Shown here piece after piece: positions 38,348-50,576 of a DNA stretch of 64,000 nt; the first letter of the stretch is position 1; each line of letters opens with the position of its first letter. This DNA comes from Anas platyrhynchos (Eukaryota > Chordata > Aves > Anseriformes > Anatidae): contig NC_092587.1 in the NCBI RefSeq assembly GCF_047663525.1, forward strand, positions 44,290,501 through 44,354,500. Direction: 5' to 3'. The position numbers and the translations under genes were made by a program. Below the pieces are notes generated by a model. The model worked only from the letters and a program-made list of their open reading frames with translations, did no database searches and was not told the origin of the DNA.

Positions 38348-38410
38348 ATGAATACCAGTAACGCACAAGAGAGGCACTGGGGAAACAGGCTAAGTCAAAG
38401 CATGTCTCCT
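38348..38410 (+). CDS. AGBL3: AGBL3 exon 1 of CDS (candidate start exon)
   Basis: A strong acceptor (CTTTTCACCCAACAG, ending 38346) is followed by T and then ATG at 38348 with A at -3. It encodes 21 residues ([21 protein letters not shown]) and ends at the donor CCT|GTGAGA in phase 0, exactly what the next exon needs. An alternative start in the CpG island is described among the findings. Confidence 0.6.
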
Positions 38411-41400
38411 GTGAGAGGCAGCCAAGAATAATGACACTGAAAAGGACTATGCAGACTTGGCCTAATTATTTTTCCAGACAAAAATAAAGTAAACCAAAGC
38501 AGAGGTAGCTCTTCTCTCTGAAAACAAGAAGAAGCAAGCTGTCCTGCTACAGACTTTTGATTTTAAGTTAGGTTGATTTTTGTGTGTTTTTTTTGTTTGT
38601 TTGTTTGATTGTTTGTTTGTTTGTTGTTTTTTTAGGATGAGGACTCCCATAACTCCTTTGTGGCAGAAGATAGTCAGCAGTGTGCAGTTCAAACAGGTTA
38701 GGACCCTTTTTGTTATTTCCCTACATTTTCACTGTAAGACCACTGTGGGTAAGAAGGGGGAACAGAACAGGTATCGGTAAGCATATAACTGTCAAGCTGT
38801 AAATTAAATTGGAGCTAGGTCTAGTCACACTTCATGGCTCTTGACCTAGGTGAGTGATTATCTCGGTCCCATCCTGCAGCATGCTCTTGATCACCAAGTA
38901 CTGATTTGGTATTTTAGTAGCCAGTTATCCATTAAAGTTAAGTACTAACTAGAGTTTAAAGATCGGTTCAGAAGTTGTGTTCTCAGTTCATGTACATTTC
39001 ACATATAGTATCATCTACACTTGGATCCTTGCAGTGAAGAGCTGTTGTTTATTATGGTGTTCTTGTTTGTTGTGAGGAGAAGTAGTTCTAGAAACCAGAT
39101 CTAAGCTGATTAGTTTGTTTGTTTGTTTGTTTTGTTTTGTTTGTTTTGTTTTCTGGTAAAATAAGTCCTGTGGGTGCTGGTATCTGATTCAGACCCAAAA
39201 CAAATTTAAAAGAATAAAATTTCCATGAAACCAAACTCCTGTCTTTTGGACTGTTCAAAGTGGGTAGTAGTAAGGACAGAGGGAAAGCTTTGAAAGGGGA
39301 TCTTTTCCTACCAATGACAAAGACAAGTAATTGACTTTGGCCAGTATAGTGATCAGTGCACAGCACCAGTCCCAATCTCCAAATTACTAGTTTTTTATCA
39401 AAACCCTTTCTCTGCCTGTCATGTTTTCATTCATGTGGCTTATCATGACTTGGCAGGGTTCCTTGTGGACAAGTAAAAGCTCCCAGCTCCCCCAGCCTCT
39501 TCCAAATGTCTCTGGAGATGTACAAAATTCTCGATACCATCAGATTGTTCTCTCTCCTGTCATGCTAGCCAGTACTATCTCGTTATCGAATACACTGTTT
39601 GATAAGTTCTATAGGAATAAGCTTTGTTCCGTGTTTGTGTAATATTGTACTGTACAGATTTGGGCTTAGGCATTGAGACTGTAGGCCTTACCATAATATG
39701 CTAGTAATAAAAGCAGTAATAATAACAGATGTCATCGTTTTCTACAGGAACCCACATAAGCTATTTCTTGCTACAGTGCTCTGTGGTTTAATGAATTAAC
39801 TGTTCATTCAATGCTACTTTTAAATTCAGTGTGATTTCTAGGCTAGAACATTGCATTTACGTTTCACTGGGATGTAATTTTATTGCGCCATGCTTAGTTA
39901 TGTTAATTTCATGTAGATAATTTGTGCAGCCTGTTTCCACTTGAAAGAACAACAGAGACTGATGTGAGGGTTCTTTCGCTTTCTTACAGATTCTGTTTGT
40001 GCTGATCTTTTTCCAAGGGCAAAACAGATTCTGTTACCATCTGATTCAGAGGCAGAGGTTCCACACCTTCAGGAGCTGTCAAAGCCATCTGACTTACCAC
40101 CTGTAGGTCAGTTTTCCCAGGTGTACTGGCCAAACCAATGTAAAGTCATCAGGGACAGAATTGAGCACATTGGTAAGTTACTGTGGTATGCTCAAAATCT
40201 TGCTTGTGGGCAAAGGGGAAGCACACCTTACATATAAATACAGCCAAGAATTTCTTGTTAGTATGACTGAGATCTTAAGAGAGAAATCACTATTAGTTCA
40301 GATCTAATTGCTACAGAAGAAGAAAGAATACTAGTGCAGTTAAAATTTTCATACATATGCTTAACTCACATCCTTTTCTAGCTCCCCTTTCCACTGCTCC
40401 TCTAGGTCCTCAGGTCAGTGGTTTCATTCCAGAGGTTACATTCTGGTGGAGGGGAGGAGTTGCTTGTTGTGAACTGTCACCCCCTGGAGTCCTTTGCTGG
40501 GAGAAACATAATGTTCATATTGATGATATCTTCTTCCTTACTCTGGGAACCAAATGACTTTGGGGGGTCATTTTTATATGTTTGATTGCTTGCTCTTACG
40601 TTTTTCTCTTTTGTGTTGGTCTGCAGCTCCATGTTAGACCTGAATTTTGTTTATATGGTATCCTTTACATTCATTAGATATTATTTCATTGTTCTCTTTG
40701 TTGTCCCTAAAATGAGTTTTGTCGAGCTCCAGGTCTGCATTTCTTCAGGTGACAATAGGAGAGTTGTTTATAGCCATAGGGTCTCCAGTGCCAAACTTGT
40801 GCCCTGTCCATTACCATCCTGTGACAGTACTCCTGTACCACATCCTGCATCGCCACTTCTCAAAGCCTGTTATTGGACCAGGCTTTTATTTCCCAAAGCC
40901 TCTGTCTGCTACTGAACCAGACCTGTATTTCGCACACTACATAATTCTGTCGGAGTTGCAAATATCTTGATATGCGCAGAGTAACTGCTCGTTTCTGTTG
41001 TCTGTATAAGCCCACAAAATACTACACAAAAATAAACAATAGTAAAGCACATTAGCCATGTACCTGGTCCGTTAGAGAGATTACTGTCACAGCTAAACTA
41101 AGTGAAACAAAGCTGCAAACAGATAAGAAAAGTTCAGACAGATTAAGCTTATCTTCAGTCCAGAGGTCTTGCAAACTCAATACAAGTTGTATGGCCTGTT
41201 ACTAGTAATGTCAGTGTTTTCAGGGTTATATAACCATAACCATGACCATGACCATAACCATATAACCATATATGGTCATATAACCATATATTATAACCAT
41301 GGTTATAACCATATATGGTTATATAACCGTAAACATATTAATGCCAACTAATAACTGCTTTTATGCAGTGTGTACAGAAGTCATACTGCGAACCTATTAG

Positions 41401-44400
41401 GAGATGATGAAGACTTGACCAGTTCCTGTGCTTTATAAATACAAACAATTGTGATTTGGAAGTAATTAGTAGAAATCAGAAATGCAGAGAGGTGGGACTG
41501 AGACATCTATGACTTTATTCTGTTGTCTATGAAAATAGAATATATTCAATGGAATGAGATGAGACCGCTGTGAGTATTGCAGGAAGGAAATGCCAACTGT
41601 CACAATGTACCATCAGTCAGGGTTCAACAAACAGTTCTTTGACATGCCAGGTGAATGTCCTGCGATTTGCAGGGAGGCACTTTGTTGTAGCCATGCAGTG
41701 TCTCTGTGGCCAGCAATCAGTGACTTCACTCTGTAGCTGGAGCTTCTGTTTTCTTAATGGTACCATGTGCTTAGAGAGAGCAGTACAGGAATTCTGAGTA
41801 ACTGCTGGGCAAACAAGCTGTACAAAGAATGGAGGTAGGTTTGCACAGCAGAAGTTAGCCCGTGCACAGACTGATACATCTTTCTATTTAGAGTTATAGT
41901 GGAGATTTGTTCACAGATCAAAAAAATGACATTCATAATGGGGGCTCCCTATTCCCTTATGTATAACCAGAGTAAACAGAGTGAACTGCTTTTCATTGTG
42001 TTCTTCATACTGTGTAGACTCTAATACAATCTTCCTGCTCATAGTTAATCTGTGTATCACTTTTTCAGATTGGATACCCACTACCCCTGAGCCAATGTAC
42101 ACTCCAACAGGTTTGGAGATGATGCCGCCATACCAACCTCCTGACAAGGGCACTGTGGTTTATCTTGGAGAAGAAGGTGAGAACACCTTGAGAAATGTTG
42201 CTGTCAGCTGTAGGTAGATGAAGCACCTTCTTTGATGCCAATATTTTAGCTTCTTAATTAACCTAATTCAAAGCCTAATGAAATCAGTATGATTTTATGT
42301 TGTTATTTTTAAGCAGTTGGCAATAAATCCTTTTCCTATAGATAAGGAATAAAATTAGTTACACAGCAGTCTTATCAGCCATATGTTCTGCTCATGCTGC
42401 TAATGAACTCAGAAAACCAGCTCAGTTCAAGTCATTGTTCTCAGTGAATGACAGCATGAAGCAGCTGAAATGTGTTGCTTATAAAATATGAGTAGAGAAA
42501 GGTTACTTAACATCCAACCAAAAGAGAAAGTAAAAAAGATGAGAGCTCTACAACTACAGGATCACCACTAAAGTCTGCGTTGGGAGAAATTTTATTACCC
42601 TGTCTGCAACAAATGTTTAGCCAAGACTTATAAACAAAACCTGACCAGACTGGATCAGTGCTTAATTACAGGCACCACAGTCTGGCAAGGATTAACTAGA
42701 CAGAAATGAAGGGGGTTGGTTGCCCTACTCCACCATCACCTGTTGATTAACAGAGGTTTATTTATTTTTATTTTTTTCCCCTATGTTTACTAAGTTGATA
42801 CAATTGCCTTGAGTGAACTTGGAGCTTCTGGTGGTTGTTGATTTTGGCCCTGGGCCACTTGTGCATAGATAAGAAGAGATAATAATAGTTTTGCAATTCT
42901 AGGATAACTAGCTGTGGCCACAACATTTTCAGATGTGCAAAACTGAAAGGATGCTGACATCATTCTTGAGGTCAACACGCCTGGTAAAGGCTTGCAATAT
43001 GCTAAAAAGTACCAGTATTTTGAAACAATGCTTATCTGGAAATTTGCTATCTCTGCAGAATGGGGGTATTAACCATCACTAGTAGGTTGCTCCATGTGGT
43101 AATCCTCCACCTGAATTAAGTCATACTGCTGACCAGGAAAACTGGTAACTGTTGTGTGTCTGGGAAAGAAGCAGTCCTCTGCAACCAGACCTGCTAACCT
43201 ACTGTAAGGTATAAGGTGTAGAGGAACACTCTGAATCCCTGTATCCCACCTTTTTGAAAACAAGGACATTGATTTCTGTTACAATTCATTACTTGTCAGT
43301 CTTTAAAAATGTAACTTCCCACTTTGTGGGACAGAAACCCCCAGGTTGGTAGCTTTGCTATCTGAACTATATAGCAATAAACATAATTTTTAAAACCCTA
43401 ACATCCTCTGTACAGAGGACATCTGTAGGGTAGGGCAGAGATACCTTACGCAGATTTACAATGTGAGTGCTACTTTGGCTGGCATGTCATGAGCCATCGT
43501 ATCCTGAGGGAGGCAGCAGCTGCACTCTCCTGATTTCCCACTGAATTTGACTTCAACAGGAGCTGCAATGCAAGGAACTACCTGCTTCTGAGTTCTTGCA
43601 GGCCCTCCTAAAATCTAATTTAGGAGAGAAAAATACAATCCAGTGCTGACCCTCGTGAAAAAAAAAAAAAATCAAAATACCATGATAGAAAACTCAAAAT
43701 TCTTCTAATGAAAAACCCTATGGATCTGTAGTAACTTAGATCACCAAGAGCAAGACACTGAATATTACATCCTTTGTGTATGGCAACAGCAAATGAGTGA
43801 ATGGAAAAATGTCCTATAGCAATCTCAGTTTTGAATAACTTCTCTGAGTCATTGTCAGAGCTTTTCTAAAACTACAGGAGAGTACAGCTCATGCTCTGTG
43901 AGTCAGGATAAAATCACCAGCACCATGATTCTGAGTTCTGCAGCAGGATCTCTGGGCTCCTGGCTTTCAGCAGAGGAGATGTGTCTTCTTTCTCTTATTT
44001 TGTGGATACAGCTTGGAGGTACCCACAGGTAGCAAGAAGCTTTAATTAGCCAATTTTTCTACAACTTGGGGGCAAAAGCTTTGCCACTACGTAGAGCATC
44101 AATGCAGTGAAAGAAAAAAAAAAAAAAAAAAAACATTAGAAGTAATTCTTGCTTTAGTTCTGTAAAGAGAGGATCCTTTACCAATAAAATTATGCAAAGA
44201 GTATTCTGGAACCTAAATAACTTCCCAGCCGGAAAATTTGCTGATCTAGCAGTTCTTGTTTTTAATGAACAACAGTAATGAAGGTTGTAGTAAAAAGTTG
44301 AGTTATACCTCGGTGAGCCTCTCATCAGAAGAACAGTGGAAAAGGTAGCAGAACAGAGAAAAAGGAGATCTGGGCTCAAATTGTATGCTAAATGTGATGT

Positions 44401-47400
44401 GAAAACATCACTTACAATATGAAACTAACTGCTGCTAGGTCTGGGTCATCTTTTTGTTTCTATGCTAGAAGATTTCAATACAGAGATTTAAAAATAAACT
44501 GATGGCAACAGTTGTCAGCTACATATAGTTTCTGAGGAGAGAACTTCTCTGTGTGACTTGTGAAAAGACCTGGAGGAGCTGAGTCTTTTGAGTCCTTCCA
44601 CCTAATTCAGTTGCTTTACCTAAATGCAGAATATGAATTGCCCTAAGCTCACACAGAGACACAAACGCACCTCCAAGACAGTCAGATTTTAGGCTGGCCA
44701 AAATGCTGGGAATAGGCAGCAAAATCTTCCAAGTCATTTCTTTTATGCTTACTTAAAGTATGTGTTGAAGCTCAGCTACATGCAGTTATCTGTTTCTAGA
44801 AGAATTTTTTGTAAGGTTGTACGTATTCCCTAAAATTGGCTCAGACAAAAACTGAAGACATTTGTTCAACTCTTTCCACTAGCTAACACAGCATCCTGCT
44901 TCATGTATTCCCAAGTGAGAGGTCTGTGCCCCATGAAGCAGGTCCTCCATCAGAAACTGGACAACACACTCATCTTTGAAGCACGGTTCGAGAGTGGGAA
45001 TTTGCAGAAGGTGGTTAAAGTGTAAGTTTATAGCTTTTCCTTCTTTTATTACAACAGTTATTATCTGAGTTGTTATTGCCTGCAGCATGCTACTGGTTTC
45101 TGAGCAGGTTGTGTTTCTCTGGGTTTGTCATTTGTTTTACACTAACTGAATAAGCTTCAAAAGTTGTTCCAGCTAACCTTCACATGAAATGATCTGATAG
45201 CCATTTTATAGCACTGAATGATTTCTGTTGGTAATAATCACCCACCGAAATTCACACAGCTTTTCTTCAGCACCTCCTTTTCAAACATCGCATAGAGAAC
45301 TTTTTTAGAAGTCCTAGTCATTATTAGAAGTCCTGAGGAAGACAGCGATTGCATTATTGACACACTCAGAGCAGTTAGGCATCTTTTCCTGGCAGCTTTG
45401 TAGGCTTTAATTTATGACAGCATAAATCTGCAAGATTTGCACCTGGTTCACCACAGAGTACTTCTTCATGGCAGCCTACATTACTTGACATTGTGTCATG
45501 CTGCAGTGCTAACCAGCATCACAACTGTTTGCCTTCTTTTGCCTATCAGTAATGACTTTGAGTACCAGCTGACCCTGCGCACCGACCTCTACACGAGCAG
45601 ACACACACAGTGGTACTACTTCCAAGTCAGCAATACTCAGGCGGGGATGCCGTATCGCTTCACTATTGTCAACTTTACCAAGCGTAACAGCCTGTATAAA
45701 CATGGTTTGCGGCCACTGTTGTACTCAGAAGCTGATGCTAAGAAGCACAATGTTGGCTGGCGAAGGACAGGAAATGAAATCAAGTATTATAAAAACAATG
45801 TGGGCGAAGGTGGACATCAGTATTTCTCACTCACTTGGACGTTCCAGTTTCCTCATGACAGAGACACCTGCTATTTTGCCCACTGCTATCCTTACACCTA
45901 CTCCAACCTGCAGGAGTACCTGGTGGACATCTCTAAAGATCCAGAGAAGTCCAAGTTCTGCAAGATTCGCATCTTGTGCCGTTCCCTGGCAGGAAATATA
46001 GTGTATGTCCTGACTATCACCAACCCTCCTGAAAGTGGCAACGACACAAAGAGGAAGGCTGTGATACTAACTGCAAGAGTGCATCCAGGAGAAACCAACA
46101 GTTCGTGGATAATGAAGGGATTTCTGGATTACATTCTTGGCAATTCACACAAAGCTCAACAGCTCCGGGACACTTTTGTCTTCAAAGTGGTGCCAATGTT
46201 AAATCCAGATGGTGTGATTGTGGGAAATCATCGCTGCTCTTTAACAGGAAAGGACTTGAACCGCAAATACAAATGCAAGGTGAAGAAATGTTATCCTTCC
46301 ATCTGGTATACCCGAAACATGATCAGAAGGTAACCTCATTTTCTTTCCCTCTTAAATAGATGATTTTCCTTTCCAGTGTCTCTCACTTAGCATGACTTCT
46401 CTCTGTCACTTATTGTTCTGGTATTATTTATATCTTTGGAGTGTACCCAAGCATTTCTGACTATTTAGTTTCCCTTCAGTTGTATTTCATAGAGGGCTAT
46501 TTTTTAATCTGGTGTTCTGTAGGCTTTCCTGTAACATGTTTCCCCCCTCCTGGTTACAACCTGTATCTCCAAAGTGAGAGTTCTCATCAAAGCTTTTTCA
46601 CCACATTTCTCCCCATTATCCTCTGCCAAGATCTTCTTATCAAAGTCCTAATGTTTCACTCATTTTCTTTTCTGGCATGAAACCATGTCCCTGAATGAAT
46701 TTAGGTTAAGAATAGATCCCAGCTGTCTATTTGACAGAAAAGACTGTCAAGTTTGCTGTATGTTTTACTATAAATATGTTTGATTTCTTAGGCAGACCAA
46801 AGTCACATAGACATAAATACTCCAGATATAAAATTAAATCTTGAGATATTAAAGTAAATCTTCAGCAAGAAAACTTAGCTAGTATTTTTTTTTTGTTTTA
46901 ACTTCTGTAACAAACTGACACAAATAGACCCTTGTGGAAAAAAAGAAAAAAAAAAGAGTCAGAATTAGTATATTTAATGCTTTCCATCCAGCACCATTTA
47001 AAACAGACTGTTTTAAATAAGATCAGTGTTCTTTTAAGTATATATTTCAGCATGTATATCCCTCACTTAAAGGAGATGAGCCTGTCCCTCTTGTTCTTTT
47101 CCATGAGAATTTCTCTGTCTTACTGTATTAAAACAGCCTGCGCATTTAATTACAGTGCCCTGGAATTAAATAAATTAGGTGTGCTGAAGTGCTTCTGGCC
47201 TTCAGATTCAGAGTCAGCCAAGTCAGACAGATAAATTTATTATTGCTTCCATCTTAGCTCTTACATGGTTTTCTAACTCCTGCCCAGAGCAGAGCCCCAG
47301 CTGACACACTGTAGTGCCATGACATCTTCTGTGTAGGACTCTGCTTCAACAAGAATTGGATATCAGGGTTGGGGGTTGCTAAACCCCAATATATCCACCT

Positions 47401-50400
47401 ACAGATTTTATTTTAAAAAGCTAGTTTAGTGATAACACACTATAGAGTCTTGGCACATCATAAAAATTGTGACTTCAGCTTGAATAAGGGAAAGAGTATT
47501 CACTACATCATTCTGAGCCACTTATGCTTCAGTCTTGTAATTGTACAACATGTATTACTCATCATATGTACCACAGCAAAAGAACAGCAGATAAGAACAG
47601 GGGGTTTCAGCTGTACAACATGCTGCACATCCACAGAGGTGGATGCATATAACTGAACCTGAGAGTTAGAGGCTAAAAAAAAGGGGAAAGAGAGGAGAAG
47701 AAAAAAGACTGTGGAAAAATAAATACCATAAACACCATGCAGCCACTGCACAGTAGGAGATTGAAGAAATTATATGCAAATAAATAAATAAATAAATCTG
47801 TGATTTTAAAAGATGGTGCCTAGCTCTGGAATTCATGAAGATAGCTAAGCTGTGAAAGCTTATGAACAGATGGACAAAGATTGCTGATGTGTACAGTCAT
47901 GTCTGTATTTCTGTGCAGTGACAAGTGTTTGATCCTGGAGGAGCTGAGCAGTCTGCCTCTAATCTAGCATTCTAAATGTTAAACTTAGCACTCAGAATAG
48001 AAAACTCCTATTAATTTCTTGCACTTTAGAATAAAAATGAGCTTCACTGTATCATGTTAGCTCAAACTAATACTTCTGAGGTGGAAAAAAAAAACACGCT
48101 TGTTAGCAAAGTGTATTCTGTGTTGTTCCATATTACAGAGTGATGGAGAAACGTGACATTTTTCTGTATTGTGACATCCATGGTCACAACAGAAAACAAA
48201 ATGTCTTCATGTATGGTTGTGAGAGAAAGCAGCAACCAAAAGCACCGTACTTGCAGCCACGTGCCTTTCCTCTCTTGCTGAGCAAGAATTGCCCAGATAA
48301 GGTAAGCAAATGCCAGACCAGAAAATTATTCACTTGAAATTTCAAACACCAACTGTGATCCCTAAGTTTTTTCTAAGGTATCATATCAGCTTAGAGACTG
48401 CACTTCACCTAGTAAAATAATCTTCAATTGGCTAAAACTGGAAATGTTAGAAAAATGAAATTTTAACTCCTTTGAAGTTCCAGTACCCCAACATGTGTTG
48501 TGCTGAATTGGGTCACAAAGTTAACATTTTTAACAGAATGAAAAACGGAATATCAAAGTAACATTATTTTAATAATTTGAAAAACTAACATTAAATATTA
48601 CTTATACATAAAGTCCAGCTTTGTAATATATAGTAGAACTAAAAACAACCAAGTAAGTAAGAAGCTAAAGAGGAAAAAAATTTCTAGGCTGAATCTTTTT
48701 GAATTGTTCTGTTGAGAATTGTGTTAAAATCACCATGTTTTTGTAAGATATTTCAATTTGGGAAAAAAAAAAAAGGAGGAAATTATTAGTATTAAAATGT
48801 GTAATATTCCAGCAAAACCTAACTGGAGTAAGCTTCTTTTGAACCAGAAAGGTGGTAAACGTTCAATAATAAAACAACACACAAGCTAACCTACTAGATT
48901 TCACTGCATACTTGCAGCTAATGCTGTTTTCCTCAGATATCAGTGATAGTAAGGTGGTTGTGAGTTCCAGATCTGTTACGTTAAGCTGTTGATCTGTTAA
49001 CTCACAAGAAAACTGTTATGATTTTTTAGTAAATATGCACATTGGTATATAGCAAGATTTGTGGTAACTCACCTGTTCAGCAGTCTTACAAGATTTAGAA
49101 AGGGTAAGTACAGCCATGTAAAAAATAAGTGCAGAAGTCCCAGAAATCCTTAAAGTAAATTAAACTTCTGGTTGAAGGACTATTCTGTTGTTTCACCTAT
49201 ATCTTGGTTATTCCAGTAATAACAGTGATTGTCCTGAACTATATTGTGCAATATTCAAATAAGGTAGAGTGAAAACTCACAATTATTTTCCTGGTAGATA
49301 GGATATAAAAATATTTGCAGGGTTAAAATGAAATTCTTGCATCCTCCTATTTACGTCAAAGGCTAATAGTGTACCTGTCTTTTGAGTTCTCATTCCCAGA
49401 CTGCCGTTTTAGAGTACGAAAGAGCAAAGAAGGTACAGGTCGAGTTGTAATGTGGAAGATGGGCATCAACAACAGCTACACTTTGGAAGCCTCTATTTGT
49501 GGCTCTAAGTTGGGTGAGACAATTCCCTGTAGCTATTCAGTAGGAATCATCATACAAGACCTTTACTTTTGCTTTTTCAGGGAAAGTGGTAGCTTAAGGT
49601 ACCAACTCTTGCTGGTGTTCTGTCTTATTGGTTAGAAATGAATGATGATTGAAGATCAGATTTGAAAAAAAAAAACAAACCCTACAGCATGCACCTGGTG
49701 ACCTTTCAGGCCACCACCAGCATTATTACATATCTACCGTGAAGCAACAATATTAATGAATGGCAAATTCAAAGTAGTAACTAAAATAGTTGTATGGGAA
49801 TCAGTTATCAGGAAGAAAATCCTCAATAAAAAGAAATACTGTTGGTGCTGAAAGTAATATAATGCATAGTTAATCCACTCTGAGTGGATAGATTTGTCCG
49901 TATGGGCAGAACAGTGATCTGTAATGCTATCTGTATAAACTCTGGCAGTCATAGACCTTTCTGGCATTTGTCAGTGAAGAGTTTGCAGTCAGCCACCATC
50001 CTGAAATACCACAGCTCACAGTCAGCAGGATTACTGACATTTCTATTTCTGACTTGCTCCTATTGATGTTGCAGGCTGGAGACAAAGCACCCATTTTGAT
50101 ACGAAAGACTTAGAGTCAATAGGACAGCATTTCTGTGATGCTCTCTTGAACTACTCTGTTCATAATGAGGTAAGGACAGTCCCTCCTAGGCCTTTTCTCC
50201 TGCCTCTGTTTATCCTACTGTGATAAAACATAATACTTAATAGGGTTACAGTAGTAGTAAATTTGATAATGCCTTTCATTAAAGCAGTCAACTAAATATG
50301 TGGTGTGTCTTATTATCTGTGCCTGAAGGAACAAGAGAAAGTAGTGAGACAGCAAACTAAGGTGAAATCTGAAGTCCTCAATTCTGATTTATACTGGGAT

Positions 50401-50541
50401 TCCAGGTAACTTAGAACTATAAAGATATACCACAATTTATTGTGTGTTCTCCACACTGTGTAAAGAGTGCCAAGTAAATGTTAGAAGTGTTATTAACATT
50501 AGATTTTTAATACTCACGCTTCTTAATTTAACAGTCCTTTG

Positions 50542-50576
<35 letters not shown>

